From positions 1 through 31,212 of the IMG/VR virus record IMGVR_UViG_3300035701_000180: a stretch of DNA of 31,212 nucleotides. The stretch is one strand, 5' to 3'. The translations under genes were made by a program, and so were the position numbers. The notes under the pieces were generated by a model that was given only the letters and a program-made list of their open reading frames with translations, had not been told where the DNA came from and made no database searches. Origin of the DNA: a virus. Positions 7,505 through 15,520 of the stretch are shown in pieces; position 1 is the first letter of the stretch; the number at the start of each line of letters is the position of its first letter.

Positions 7505-8113
7505 TTCCTGTCCCCTTTCAAAAATATCGAATCTTACATCCTCGTTTTTATCGAAGACTTCTCCGCTTGTCCTGTTATCAGCCCCGAGGCAGCACAAACT
7601 GACCTCGTATATCGTCGATTTGCGAAACACCGTCCCCGGCCCATCCAATTTCCGGCCGTTGACCATTACGCTTGACCCCTGCTCCACCCTCTCGATTATT
7701 TCAGGCACGTTGTATATCGAGGCCTGCATGGGGAACCCCTCTACCATATCGTTGCGCATCTTCTGTGCCGGCTCGCTCGACAGGAACTTTCCCTCGACTA
7801 CTACCACATCTGAGATGTCCTGCATCGTGGTGAACCCCAGCCGGACGCTGGTTGCATGATCTTCGATTACGGGCGTCTTTTTCTTGTCAAATTTTTCGCC
7901 TGACAGGTCGAACGCGAGGTTCCCCCAGTACCAGTGGTTTTTGATGACCTCGCCCGAATACGCGACAATCCGGAACTTCTGATTGCTCGCACCCTCGCCG
8001 TCTGTGAACCCCACAATCGTGGTCTCCCGGAATATGCACGCCTTCATGGGCGCCGTATTGCTTTTTGCCGATTCGTTTTTCTCTGTGACCTCTGTGTTCT
8101 CTGTGGCCATCAT
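6980..8113 (-). CDS. Prohead maturation protease fused to scaffold
   Basis: A 377-aa protein. Residues about 24-195 resemble the S78-type (HK97/prohead) protease fold: 'TPVIEDHATSVRLGFTT' carries the likely catalytic His86, and 'STIYEVSLCCLGAD' the likely catalytic Ser172, in the spacing and context usual for this family. Residues about 204-377 are Lys/Glu/Ala-rich and helical (KLAAENAKLKEEAAK), as expected of a scaffold that is cleaved after assembly. Start ATG 8113 has GAGGACAAA upstream and lies 7 nt after the portal stop. The first 20 residues (ENTEVTEKNES) are encoded by a G/T-periodic repeat and may not be ancestral. A strong internal start at 7504 could make free scaffold. Confidence 0.82.
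   Translation of the reverse strand: MMATENTEVTEKNESAKSNTAPMKACIFRETTIVGFTDGEGASNQKFRIVAYSGEVIKNHWYWGNLAFDLSGEKFDKKKTPVIEDHATSVRLGFTTMQDISDVVVVEGKFLSSEPAQKMRNDMVEGFPMQASIYNVPEIIERVEQGSSVMVNGRKLDGPGTVFRKSTIYEVSLCCLGADNRTSGEVFDKNEDVRFDIFERGQEMETKTKLTAETFAADYPDIWAEVFAKATKLGSEQAKAEGKVEGEKAVRDQFAEFEKRFGADPTFCLEQFKAGATLEAATAAYTSKLAAENAKLKEEAAKTTETKKPADPAIQAFSDDAAKKNNQGKTIATTPDGWEKEFADSADLQKEFSNAREYVAFKKADAAGRVKIMSRKE
8081..8108. repeat. G/T-periodic repeat (CTCTGTG units) at the protease start
   Basis: Three imperfect copies of CTCTGTG(A/T)CC or similar. The repeat is translated as the N-terminus of the protease (ENTEVTE). Related repeats occur in many gaps in this window. Confidence 0.6.
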
Positions 8114-8120
8114 TTTGTCC

Positions 8121-9581
8121 TCAATTCGTTATCTGTATTTTTCCCGCCGTCTGGTCCGTCACATCCAGCAAGTTATTTTCCTTGAGCAGTTTTTTCTCTT
8201 CGCCGAGTTTATTCGCAATATCTTTATGGTCATTGCCCTGCCGTGCGCAGATGATTGCGCGTGTAATAGTCGTATTTTTCAATTGCTGCTCATCCGCTAT
8301 GGCCTCCTTATACGGGTCAACGTAGGGCCAGCGATTACAAAGCACTTCATGCCTGAACCAGTCCGCCGGCCGGCCTTTGAGCAGTTTTGTCTCTATCAGC
8401 CGGCCTATTCCCCACAGCCATATCCGCGTGGCTAACGGCTTTTCAACGAAGTCCTGCTCCGCCTCCCAGTGCTCCTGCGCCTTCTGGTATGCGATGCGTG
8501 TGTTCATGAACGTAGCGCCAGAAAAATCCAGCGTGACTAACATCATAGGCATGCAAAGCGGCCTGCCTATAATTGAAAGCATCCTCGCCACGAACGGGTC
8601 AAAGGTCGTCCCCGGATATGCCTGACCTATCCCTGTCGCCGATTCGCCCGGCCTGCCGTACATAATCGTTCCCGGCTCCAGCTTCTCATGCTTGATCCCT
8701 TCATCCGTCTGGCCCGACGATTCAACACCGCCCGTATATCCCGCCGTCGGCAGTCCTGTATTTTCCTGTGCGACGAACATGCTGAAACAGGCATTCACCT
8801 TCATCGCCACTAAGGTGGCATCGACGATGCCGGTCAGGTAATCGAGGTATTTTATCGAGGGCGTCAGGACCGGCTCGCCCCTTGAATAAGAGACCCGTTC
8901 GGGATTGAAGATATGATGGACCTGCGCAACCGGGTAATTCTGCCACGAATCCGGCTGGATATATCCCCACTTGTTCGGCTGGCCGATATAGTAACCTATT
9001 ACCCGGCGGGTCTGTTTGCTATAGGCAACGCCGTTGATTATATCGAAGTTTTCCGGCCTCGCCTTTCCCCACGGCGTTCCTATCTGCTCGCCCTCGCACA
9101 ACTGCAGATTGTCCTCGTTGAATATAACGGCGGCATCCCCATCGCGGCGATATGAAAGAAACCCTGTCCTTTGCAACTGTTGTGCGTTGAATCTCCCCGT
9201 CAAATCGCATGGTTTATCGATGTAATTTTCCTTGAATGCCGCCTCCGCCTCTTCGTTCCACTTCTCGTCTTTGGAGCGGGCCTCGACCTTCGGCCCTGAT
9301 CCGACAACGGCGTTCATTTCAGTCCGCAGCATCCCTATCGCAATCGGGTTATTGCGGGAGAGGTCGCGGGCGATCTCGCGGAGCTGTGCAAGCGAAAATT
9401 CGTCAAGATTGAGGTCGCCCGTCCCGCCGGCGAGATTGCGTTTTGTGCGGGTGCGATGCCGGTCAAGGACCTCATATGCCTGGCGGAAGGCGTGGCGCTT
9501 ATAGGCCGCCTTCGGCGATATAACGCCTATCGCCCTGTCGAGCATCTTTCCGAAATCGAATTTTTGTTTTACTTCGTACAT
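8121..9581 (-). CDS. Portal protein, lambda gpB family
   Basis: A 486-aa protein with the features of lambda-family portals: 'ARDLSRNNPIAIGMLRTEMNAVVGSG' near residues 78-103, 'LSYRRDGDAAVIF', 'VHHIFNPERVSYSRGEPVLTPSI' (compare H-x-F-x-P-x-R-x-x-Q-x-R-G), and the late 'ISGATFMNTR'-like stretch LDFSGATFMNTRIAY. The dodecameric portal forms the DNA channel at one capsid vertex and binds the terminase. The length is normal for the family. Start ATG 9581 has GGAG 12 nt upstream. It lies between the gpW-like and protease genes, as in lambda. Confidence 0.92.
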   Translation of the reverse strand: MYEVKQKFDFGKMLDRAIGVISPKAAYKRHAFRQAYEVLDRHRTRTKRNLAGGTGDLNLDEFSLAQLREIARDLSRNNPIAIGMLRTEMNAVVGSGPKVEARSKDEKWNEEAEAAFKENYIDKPCDLTGRFNAQQLQRTGFLSYRRDGDAAVIFNEDNLQLCEGEQIGTPWGKARPENFDIINGVAYSKQTRRVIGYYIGQPNKWGYIQPDSWQNYPVAQVHHIFNPERVSYSRGEPVLTPSIKYLDYLTGIVDATLVAMKVNACFSMFVAQENTGLPTAGYTGGVESSGQTDEGIKHEKLEPGTIMYGRPGESATGIGQAYPGTTFDPFVARMLSIIGRPLCMPMMLVTLDFSGATFMNTRIAYQKAQEHWEAEQDFVEKPLATRIWLWGIGRLIETKLLKGRPADWFRHEVLCNRWPYVDPYKEAIADEQQLKNTTITRAIICARQGNDHKDIANKLGEEKKLLKENNLLDVTDQTAGKIQITN

Positions 9582-9599
9582 CCTTCGTTAAAACTCCGT

Positions 9600-9663
9600 C
9601 CCCTGCTGATTCCGCCAGGGGCGAAATCAAATCGCTGGGGACTCGGCCCCCGGTTGATTTCGC
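9600..9663. repeat. Inverted repeats upstream of the portal gene
   Basis: CCCCTG / CAGGGG (9600-9621) is followed by GCGAAATCAA (9621-9630) and its exact complement TTGATTTCGC (9654-9663). They fill the portal/gpW gap (9582-9718), where I see no gene. Confidence 0.55.
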
Positions 9664-9718
9664 TTCAAGGTCGCGAAATCACCGCACCGGGGACTACGTT
9701 CTAATTCACTTCGTTTCA

Positions 9719-9919
9719 TTAGAACTCCGCAACCGTTCTTGACATCGTCGCTGTCGAGTTGATTCTGTTCTGGCAGTCGGTTCGCATCTGTCGAAGTTCG
9801 GCGATGTCCGCCGCCTCATACATCCGACCATTCATTTGATACCGCTGCCCTCTGGTCAGGACCGCCGTTATCGCCGTCTCGATTTCCGCGAGCTCAGCTT
9901 CTAATGTTTTTGCCGTCAT
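9719..9919 (-). CDS. gpW-like head-tail joining protein, 66 aa
   Basis: The length (66 aa), the position between large terminase and portal, and the text fit lambda gpW or the similar DUF6148 group: a helical N-terminus (LEAELAEIETAITAVLTRGQ), a beta hairpin (RYQMNGRMYEAAD), then a second helix (IAELRQMRTDCQNRI). gpW plugs the portal before tail joining. No clear ribosome binding site is seen before ATG 9919. The gap 9582-9718 downstream carries hairpins. Confidence 0.72.
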   Translation of the reverse strand: MTAKTLEAELAEIETAITAVLTRGQRYQMNGRMYEAADIAELRQMRTDCQNRINSTATMSRTVAEF

Positions 9920-9991
9920 ATTTTTAGTATCGTGCTTGGTTATAACGGGGGCAACAGGCTGATTACTAAACTTTAGTAACGACTTGAAAAT

Positions 9992-10237
9992 TTATTTTTC
10001 GATAGATTTGAAGGTATTTTTGCATTTGAGGCATTTATGATAGCGAATAGGCAGGTGTGAACTGTCATAGACCCTTGTTTTTTCCGATTTGCAGAATGGG
10101 CAATTGACCCGGCTATAAATCACCGTCGGATATAATTCCTCGGTTTTCCTGGTCGGGACAGGTTTTCCCGCGGTCCCCGTCTTTTGTTTGGCGGGAAGGT
10201 CTAATTCCGGCAGGTCGTCGAGAAATCCATTTCCCAT
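9992..10237 (-). CDS. Zinc-ribbon protein with a terminase-like tail motif, 81 aa
   Basis: The C-terminal half has two CxxC pairs (NCPFCKSEKTRV ... HKCLKCKNTF), a classic zinc ribbon. The N-terminus, MGNGFLDDLPELDLP, closely resembles the C-terminus of the adjacent large terminase (GFLSDLPQLT). The gene lies between large terminase and gpW-like protein. A small zinc-binding partner of the packaging machine is a reasonable guess; no family is recognised. Confidence 0.6.
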   Translation of the reverse strand: MGNGFLDDLPELDLPAKQKTGTAGKPVPTRKTEELYPTVIYSRVNCPFCKSEKTRVYDSSHLPIRYHKCLKCKNTFKSIEK

Positions 10238-10270
10238 TTTTTAATCCCGCCACTAAGACACTAAGGCCCT

Positions 10271-10288
10271 ATCCCGGCACGCCGGGAT
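10271..10288. repeat. Hairpin in the terminase leader/zinc-ribbon gap
   Basis: ATCCCGGC (10271-10278) and GCCGGGAT (10281-10288) form an 8-bp inverted repeat with almost no loop. It lies within G/T-periodic repeat text between the large terminase stop and the zinc-ribbon start. Confidence 0.5.
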
Positions 10289-10313
10289 TCCTGGTGACTT
10301 CGCGCCTTTGTGG

Positions 10314-12398
10314 CTATGTTAATTGCGGCAAATCGCTTAAAAATCCCTTTCTGTCTTCCCTGTCCTCGAGCTTTATTATCGGGGGCGCCGGTTCCGCCTT
10401 CGCCCTCATATTCTGTATCCCCTTATAGAACGCCGCCGCGGTGGCATAGACCGCCGTATCGAAGAAGTGCGTCGCCGCTCCCCTCGATGCCGGCTGCCAG
10501 ACGTATTTTTTCAGCCCTGTTTTCCTGTCCGTGATGGGTACAAGTTTTTCATTCGTGAACTCCGTGGCGTAATAACTCGGAATTTCGGCGTAGAATTGCG
10601 TCATTGGCGGGCGGACCAGTTTCGGCTTGCCGCCCGCCGCATCCTCCTCATAGGTCGGCTCCGCCCAGCTCGTCACCTGGTTCTTGAAATAGTATGTATC
10701 AATGATAATAAGCTGCATGCCCTTATACCACATCCGGGAATGCCGGCTCCTTATTCTCCGTTCCGTAGCGACCTCGAGATCGCTCATCCTCAACGGCTTC
10801 ATCAGCGGCCCCTCTTCTCCTTTTATCGGGATTGTTATTCCCGGCCTTCGCCGGCAATAATTATAGACATCATCCGGCTCGAACCCTGAATCGATGAACG
10901 CGCAGCAGGGTCCGAGCGGCGATTTCTGGTCCGCCGCCGTGCCATCTGACCATGGGAATGGCGTCCCGAATATCCGTTCATCGAACTCATCGAAGTTGCT
11001 CGCCCAGCCGGAATCGATAACGTAGTTCTTGCCCGCTATCTTTTTCTTCTCTCCTTTTTCATCGGTCACATATTTATCGAGTGCGAACCCCCTCACCTCG
11101 AAGTCGATTCTTATAATGCCCTTGACCTCGCTTTTATGGTAGTCCGCCCCGACCGTAAGCATAACGCAGTCGGCGGGCACCGTATGCGCCGAGAAAAATC
11201 CTTCAAGCTTACGGACATCCGATGCCCTCAATTGCTTGCCCTGCGGCTCGTACGGCTCGCCGTCGTATGCGTTTGAAAAGTCCATTCTTTTGCCGCGTGC
11301 AATTCCCTCTTCGGTATTCGCCTCGAACCATGCCGCCATAATCCGGCACCATCTGACCAGCTCGAACGGGCTGACTACCGACGATATCGCAAACCCGCTC
11401 TTGCGTTTCGTTCTTTTCGGCTCGCCTTTTGTTTTGCCGTTGGCGTCGAGGAAAAGGCCCTCCGGCAGCCAGATACCGGCCGCGACTAATTTCGGCTTCT
11501 CTATTTCCTCGATTTTTTTCCCGCAGACCTCGCATTCGTACCAGACATCGTTTTTTGCGATGATTTCGTCCGGCTCTCTCAACGTCTTCGGCACCCGGAT
11601 TTGAGAGCATTTCCAAACCCGGTACTCGCCGCAGTGCGGGCAGGGTATGTAATATCTTTGCATATTCGAGTCATCGTATGCCTGGTAGATATACCCGTTT
11701 CTTGTCGTCGGCGTGCAGGCCATTACTATTTTCCTGTCCCACCAAGTCGTAGTCCTTTTCTCGCCGAGGTCGATGGGGTTCGCCTCCCGTCCTGAGAACG
11801 GCGGGTATTTGTCCGGCTCGTCGAAAAATAGATAGCGGATCGATTTCTGGGCGAGTGCGGCGATTGACCCGGCGGAGGCGAAGTATATGGTCATGCGGTC
11901 CAAGTTATAGAAACTGCCCTGCAAATCACGCGGGGAGCCGGTGGTATGTTTTGTGAGCTGCATACTGTCGTATATCATCGGCTTGATTTTCTTCTCTCCG
12001 ACGAATCCGATATCGTCCTCAGTCGGCACAACCACCAGCGTCGGCCCCGGGTCCTGGTCGATAATATAACCCTGCATATTTTCAAGCGTCGTCGTCTTGG
12101 CGACCTGGGTCCCCGACATTATGACAATCCATTCGACCTCCGAATCCGTGAAGGCATCCATCGGACCGCGCATATAGGGCGTTATCTCGGAACTGTATTT
12201 GCCGGGAAACGCCCCTTCCGCAGGAAGATAGCGGTACTTGTCCGACCACTCGGTGACGGTCAATCTCTCCGGCGGCGCAAACGCCGCCCGCTCCGAAGGA
12301 GACCAGACTTCGCTTGATGATTGCCTGCCCTTCGCAGCCCTCGGCGTAGAAGGGTCTGTTTCAAATAACGTCTTCGTTTTCTCAAATCTTTTTGCCAT
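10314..12398 (-). CDS. Terminase large subunit, GpA family
   Basis: A 694-aa protein, full length for lambda GpA-type packaging ATPase-nucleases. The GpA opening (TVTEWSDKYRYLPAE... PGKYSSEITPYMRGPMDAF) is followed by Walker A-like SGTQVAKTT (residues 95-103) and Walker B YLFFDEPDK (about 189-197). A zinc-binding insertion has CPHC at 253-256 and CEVC at 289-292. The C-terminal nuclease domain follows from about residue 410 (VGADYH, CAFIDSGFEPDDVY). It drives DNA into the prohead and cuts the genome. The last residues, GFLSDLPQLT, recur at the N-terminus of the neighbouring zinc-ribbon protein. Confidence 0.95.
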   Translation of the reverse strand: MAKRFEKTKTLFETDPSTPRAAKGRQSSSEVWSPSERAAFAPPERLTVTEWSDKYRYLPAEGAFPGKYSSEITPYMRGPMDAFTDSEVEWIVIMSGTQVAKTTTLENMQGYIIDQDPGPTLVVVPTEDDIGFVGEKKIKPMIYDSMQLTKHTTGSPRDLQGSFYNLDRMTIYFASAGSIAALAQKSIRYLFFDEPDKYPPFSGREANPIDLGEKRTTTWWDRKIVMACTPTTRNGYIYQAYDDSNMQRYYIPCPHCGEYRVWKCSQIRVPKTLREPDEIIAKNDVWYECEVCGKKIEEIEKPKLVAAGIWLPEGLFLDANGKTKGEPKRTKRKSGFAISSVVSPFELVRWCRIMAAWFEANTEEGIARGKRMDFSNAYDGEPYEPQGKQLRASDVRKLEGFFSAHTVPADCVMLTVGADYHKSEVKGIIRIDFEVRGFALDKYVTDEKGEKKKIAGKNYVIDSGWASNFDEFDERIFGTPFPWSDGTAADQKSPLGPCCAFIDSGFEPDDVYNYCRRRPGITIPIKGEEGPLMKPLRMSDLEVATERRIRSRHSRMWYKGMQLIIIDTYYFKNQVTSWAEPTYEEDAAGGKPKLVRPPMTQFYAEIPSYYATEFTNEKLVPITDRKTGLKKYVWQPASRGAATHFFDTAVYATAAAFYKGIQNMRAKAEPAPPIIKLEDREDRKGFLSDLPQLT

Positions 12399-12404
12399 GA
12401 AACT

Positions 12405-13046
12405 CTAAGCCCCTAAGTTTTTAATTAAAAACCTAAAATTATCCTTTGTGCCTTGGTGACTTTGTGGCCAATTTCTAATTCCCGCAGCAAAACTCTCCAG
12501 AATCTGCCTGTTGTCCGTATCGATTATCGATTGCAACTGTTTGAGGTCCCCGCCGGCAGCCCTCAATAAAGGCGCCAGCTTCCTGCCCTGTCCCGTCAGT
12601 GCGCGTTTCACCATTGTTATCTGCGCAATCGACTTCTGCTCGACATCCTGCCGTGCTATATACTCGCCCTGTTTGCTTTTCAGTTCGTAATCTAATAGTT
12701 TCGCCTTGATGTCCTTTATATCCGCCGAGGCGATTTTTTCGCGCTCCCTGTGCGGGTCTGGTTTTATCTCCTCGGCATTCGCGTACAGTTTCAAATCGCC
12801 TTTGCGATACGTCTTGCACCTATCTCGCAGAGAGGTCGGCAGTCCCTTTTTCTCCCAGCGCCATAACGTTTTTTGCGAGACATCCGCGAACCTCGCCGCC
12901 GACTTTTGCCCGACGATTATCTCGGAATCAATGGCCGAAGCCGCGTCAGGGAGATGAGGGGGGCGGCCCTTCTCGTGACTCGTGACCCGTGACTCGTCGT
13001 TCGCAGATTTGGTTTTGGCATCCATGCCGTTTTCTTTCAAATTCAC
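12405..13046 (-). CDS. Terminase small subunit, Nu1-like
   Basis: A 213-aa protein just upstream of the large terminase (6-nt gap). Residues about 45-70 (GQKSAARFADVSQKTLWRWEKKGLPT) form an excisionase/Nu1-type winged helix-turn-helix. Then comes a helical segment with 'ADIKDIKAKLLDYELKSKQGEYI', as in Nu1-like proteins. The tail (RNWPQSHQGTKDNFRF) and the N-terminal ESRVTSHEKGR are translations of G/T-periodic repeats, so the ancestral protein was probably shorter at both ends. The annotated start is GTG 13046; ATG 13025 is an equal alternative. It would bind cos or pac DNA and recruit the large subunit. Confidence 0.75.
   Translation of the reverse strand: MNLKENGMDAKTKSANDESRVTSHEKGRPPHLPDAASAIDSEIIVGQKSAARFADVSQKTLWRWEKKGLPTSLRDRCKTYRKGDLKLYANAEEIKPDPHREREKIASADIKDIKAKLLDYELKSKQGEYIARQDVEQKSIAQITMVKRALTGQGRKLAPLLRAAGGDLKQLQSIIDTDNRQILESFAAGIRNWPQSHQGTKDNFRFLIKNLGA
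12443..12469. repeat. G/T-periodic repeat read into the small terminase tail
   Basis: Imperfect copies of CTTTGTGCC / CTTGGTGAC / CTTTGTGGC. The repeat is in frame with the small terminase and encodes its C-terminal residues. Confidence 0.6.
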
Positions 13047-13075
13047 CCCGTTAGATAGACGGCAACGGCTTTATC

Positions 13076-14509
13076 TCACGGGGTAAACAATGCCCCCTGT
13101 CCAATTTTCTGTTCGGCGACCGGCACGCCTGTTTCAACCGCCTTCACTTCGACCTCGGCCTCTTTGAGCCGTTTTTCGGCAATGGCCACGTAGTCCTTTT
13201 CAATCTCTATCCCGATATACCGCCATCCCCCCAATTTCGCGGCGACTAACGTACTCCCGCTGCCCGCGAACATATCGAGAATTACGCAGGGCGTCGTTTG
13301 ACCGTAGCCCCCTATCTTGTTTTCTCCGAAAACATGGGGGGGAGGCGTGATTAACCCAATGAGGTATTTCATAAGGGCGATGGGCTTGACTGTGGGATGA
13401 AAATTGGTTCGTTTGTTGACACCCCTGTTTCGTGGATTATCACCCCCGGGATTACCTTCTTTCCTGCCTTCGTCCATTTGCCTTTCATCCTCACCCTCCA
13501 ATCCCGCATCCCTCTCTGCCTTGCTCGCCTTCGCACAGTAAAAAAACCGGGCAGCAGAACCGGAAGATTTCTCACTATTACCAACTCCACCAAGTCCAAA
13601 CATAGATGTCCCTGAATATCCTGTATTTGTGCCAAAATGCGTCGAGGTCTGCGGAAACATCTCCACCACCCCATCAGAGCCATCGTGGATTAAATTGGCA
13701 GGAAAACGACCAAGAGATTCCGATTTAGCAACTTGCCCTTTACATCTCACTATTTTTGATTTTACTGCCTCTTCATTATGACGCCACGGCCTATCCCATC
13801 CCTCAGAAGCCGATGTGCTTCCTGTTGTCATTCCGCCGTTCAATTTATCGTTTGTCCCCACCCTGCACCCATCCACATTTATCCCGCCCGTCCCCCATTT
13901 CAAGACATTCTCGGCTATTGTCTTTTCGCTTATCGGTTTTCGGGCAAGACATACCGGCTCGTGGGCGGGTTTCAAAGCAGTCCCCCAGCCAGACCATTGA
14001 ACAGCGGCGGGGGTAGTAGGTTTTGTTTGCAAATTATGTGTTGTCTCTCCTGATTGACATTTACCCGCACTATCCCGCATTGCTTCATCGCTTGCAAAAT
14101 GACAAGGTTTGCCATCACCGTAAATTCTTACCCCAACAACTTCTCTTTCCGCACCTACTTGCTTATCAATCGCCTTGCTAATATCCAAACTTTTCGGGAA
14201 ACCAGAGCCATAAATCCATTCCACCATATCCCGTATCTCAAAACCGGCATCCTCAATAGCACAGGCCATACGGTGATATGTCCGTGAGCCGCCGAAAGCC
14301 AAAAGGTGTGCGCCCGGCTTCAATATCCGCAAAACCTCACGCCACATATCGACGTTATAAGCGATACCTGTATTGTCCCACGACTTGCCCATAAATCCGA
14401 TATTGTAAGGCGGATCGGTAACTACATTGTCGATGCAGTTGTCCGGCCAGCCGGCCATAACCGTTCGACAGTCACCACAAACGATTCGATTTATTGGCAG
14501 TTCATTCAT
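13076..14509 (-). CDS. DNA methyltransferase, beta class (N6-adenine or N4-cytosine)
   Basis: ATG 14509 is preferred; the frame extends to a TTG at 14542, but those residues come from a repeat. The 477-aa protein has the catalytic motif TDPPYN (31-36) first and the S-adenosylmethionine motif FAGSGS (414-419) last, the beta-class order. The text between them (about 150-370) is the likely target recognition region. 'HPTVKP' is typical of this class. No restriction partner is nearby. The two ends (ELPINRI...CGDC, GVPVAEQKIGQGALF) are nearly shared with the methyltransferase at 20919-22694, while the middle differs. The ATG overlaps the preceding gene's stop by 8 nt. Confidence 0.88.
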   Translation of the reverse strand: MNELPINRIVCGDCRTVMAGWPDNCIDNVVTDPPYNIGFMGKSWDNTGIAYNVDMWREVLRILKPGAHLLAFGGSRTYHRMACAIEDAGFEIRDMVEWIYGSGFPKSLDISKAIDKQVGAEREVVGVRIYGDGKPCHFASDEAMRDSAGKCQSGETTHNLQTKPTTPAAVQWSGWGTALKPAHEPVCLARKPISEKTIAENVLKWGTGGINVDGCRVGTNDKLNGGMTTGSTSASEGWDRPWRHNEEAVKSKIVRCKGQVAKSESLGRFPANLIHDGSDGVVEMFPQTSTHFGTNTGYSGTSMFGLGGVGNSEKSSGSAARFFYCAKASKAERDAGLEGEDERQMDEGRKEGNPGGDNPRNRGVNKRTNFHPTVKPIALMKYLIGLITPPPHVFGENKIGGYGQTTPCVILDMFAGSGSTLVAAKLGGWRYIGIEIEKDYVAIAEKRLKEAEVEVKAVETGVPVAEQKIGQGALFTP

Positions 14510-14795
14510 CTTCGTGTATCTTCGTGCCCTGAGAAATTCCAAAGGAATTTCCAGGACTTGGTCCGGTTTTTGATTTCAATTTCAGTGAGTCGTCCAGCCG
14601 GACGCCCTGCCGGGCGAGGATTCTTTCGAGTGCGATATTGTGATTCAAAAGCGACGCTATCTCCGCCGTTGTCAACTTGTTTCGCTTTCCTTGTTCAACC
14701 TTCAAATCTTCTAACTCCTGTTTTCTGTCTTCTATCTCCTTTCGCATTGCCTGATATGCCTTCTCCCTGATGATTCTCAATCCAAATATTTTCAT
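14502..14795 (-). CDS. Small helical protein, 97 aa, with repeat-derived tail
   Basis: Start ATG 14795 has AAAGGGTG upstream; the longer frame to 14867 reads through a repeat. Residues 8-45 are charged and helical (REKAYQAMRKEIEDRKQELEDLK), probably a coiled coil, followed by a short helical region (LTTAEIASLLNHNIALERILARQG). The last 25 residues are encoded by palindrome copy A and a TTCGTG repeat. No family is recognised. It is translationally coupled to the methyltransferase. Confidence 0.55.
   Translation of the reverse strand: MKIFGLRIIREKAYQAMRKEIEDRKQELEDLKVEQGKRNKLTTAEIASLLNHNIALERILARQGVRLDDSLKLKSKTGPSPGNSFGISQGTKIHEDE
14528..14555. repeat. Covarying palindrome, copy A
   Basis: Outer stem CCTG / CAGG, a bulged A at 14532, inner stem GAAATTCC / GGAATTTC, loop AAA. 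It lies 19 nt upstream of the methyltransferase ATG and within the 3' end of the preceding gene. Matching copies are at 16445, 22751 and 22784. Confidence 0.75.
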
Positions 14796-14811
14796 AAAAC
14801 ACCCTTTATTC

Positions 14812-14841
14812 CCACCACGAAGAACACGAAGGTGCACGAGG
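14812..14841. repeat. G/T-periodic repeat (CACGAAG units)
   Basis: Copies of CCACGAAG / ACACGAAG / GCACGAGG in the gap 14796-14895, with more CTCTGTGG-type text to about 14890. No gene is seen in this gap. Confidence 0.6.
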
Positions 14842-14895
14842 CTTTGAAACCTAAAACTTTCCTTCATGTTTCTCTATGCCCTCTGTGGTGAATTA

Positions 14896-15129
14896 TTATT
14901 TTGGCCATCTCAAAAGCCCGTCAATTGCCAGGGCCAGGAACATAATGTCCCTTACAACGAACCACGGCCCGCCGACGGCAAAATGCGTGAAGAGCGACAG
15001 CCCATTGCCCGCTATCCAGAACCAGAAACATCGTCTGTCCTTGCGATTGATGAGCCAGACGCCCCAGGCCAATAACAAAGTCGCAACAATCTCAAGAATG
15101 TTTACTATGCTTAACCTTCCTTTTCCCAC
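14896..15129 (-). CDS. Small membrane protein, PnuC-like pattern, 77 aa
   Basis: Almost the whole protein is hydrophobic, with about three membrane segments (IVNILEIVATLLLAWGVWLI, CFWFWIAGNGLSLFTHFAV, FVVRDIMFLALAIDGLL). The arrangement 'WLINRKDRRCFWFWIAGN...W' resembles half of a PnuC-type vitamin transporter, and similar small proteins occur in phages. The proposed start is GTG 15129, overlapping the upstream zinc-binding ORF by 38 nt. The function is unknown; a lysis or uptake role is speculation. Confidence 0.55.
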   Translation of the reverse strand: MGKGRLSIVNILEIVATLLLAWGVWLINRKDRRCFWFWIAGNGLSLFTHFAVGGPWFVVRDIMFLALAIDGLLRWPK

Positions 15130-15403
15130 GATGAATTGTGTAACTATGAGTCCGGCATCTTTTGTAGTAATTCATAAAATACAGTCCCAAATCCAAAAAA
15201 CTGCCGCACCCGCATTTCGGACAGACTTGTTCGCCGTTATTGCCTCCGCCAACAGGTCGCCTGTTGGCGAGATCTCGCCCGTCCATAAAGGACGAGGCGG
15301 ACCACGAGCATCTTGCGCAGACAAATCTCCCGACCGAGTCGGGGAATCTAACTGGGTCCGGAGGATGGGCGAGATAAAATTCGTAATCATTGTGCAGGCC
15401 CAT
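15092..15403 (-). CDS. Zinc-ribbon-like protein with palindromic insertion, 103 aa
   Basis: Two Cys pairs (VCARC and VCPKCGC) make a zinc ribbon. Between them lies DGRDLANRRPVGGG, encoded by the palindromic element at 15247-15294. Removing it would bring the pairs to a normal spacing. The C-terminal part has an extra Cys/His (RCRTHSYTIHRGKRK). ATG 15403 lacks an obvious ribosome binding site. The overlap with the membrane protein and the coherent Cys pattern support it. Confidence 0.5.
   Translation of the reverse strand: MGLHNDYEFYLAHPPDPVRFPDSVGRFVCARCSWSASSFMDGRDLANRRPVGGGNNGEQVCPKCGCGSFLDLGLYFMNYYKRCRTHSYTIHRGKRKVKHSKHS
15247..15294. repeat. Palindromic element, copy 3, inside a gene
   Basis: Hairpin 1 is a perfect 10-bp stem (CGCCAACAGG / CCTGTTGGCG, loop TCG; 15247-15269). 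The core GGCGAGATCTCG is at 15266-15277. Hairpin 2 is CGTCC / GGACG with loop ATAAA (15280-15294). It is in frame within the zinc-ribbon-like protein. Confidence 0.75.
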
Positions 15404-15436
15404 GTTTAGTCGTTAGTCGTTAGCGGGCGAGCTCCT

Positions 15437-15502
15437 TCAGTCTTTCAAGCTGGCTTTCGCTGTCTTGATTCTGGTTTTAATCGCTATTTCCGTCTTTGCC
15501 AT
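15437..15502 (-). CDS. Mini-ORF, 21 aa, with a strong ribosome binding site
   Basis: ATG 15502 follows GGAAGGACAAA, one of the best ribosome binding sites in the window, and lies 18 nt after the DUF5131 stop. The peptide is basic (MAKTEIAIKTRIKTAKASLKD). It could be a small functional peptide, a remnant, or a leader for coupling. No family can be assigned. Confidence 0.35.
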   Translation of the reverse strand: MAKTEIAIKTRIKTAKASLKD

Positions 15503-15520
15503 TTTGTCCTTCCTTTCTTA

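Noticed and set aside
14510-14542. N-terminal extension of the methyltransferase (MEFLRARRYTK)
   Set aside because: It starts with TTG and is encoded by a dispersed repeat; the paralogue starts at ELPIN.
14796-14867. N-terminal extension of the 97-aa gene
   Set aside because: It reads through CACGAAG repeats; ATG 14795 has a better site.
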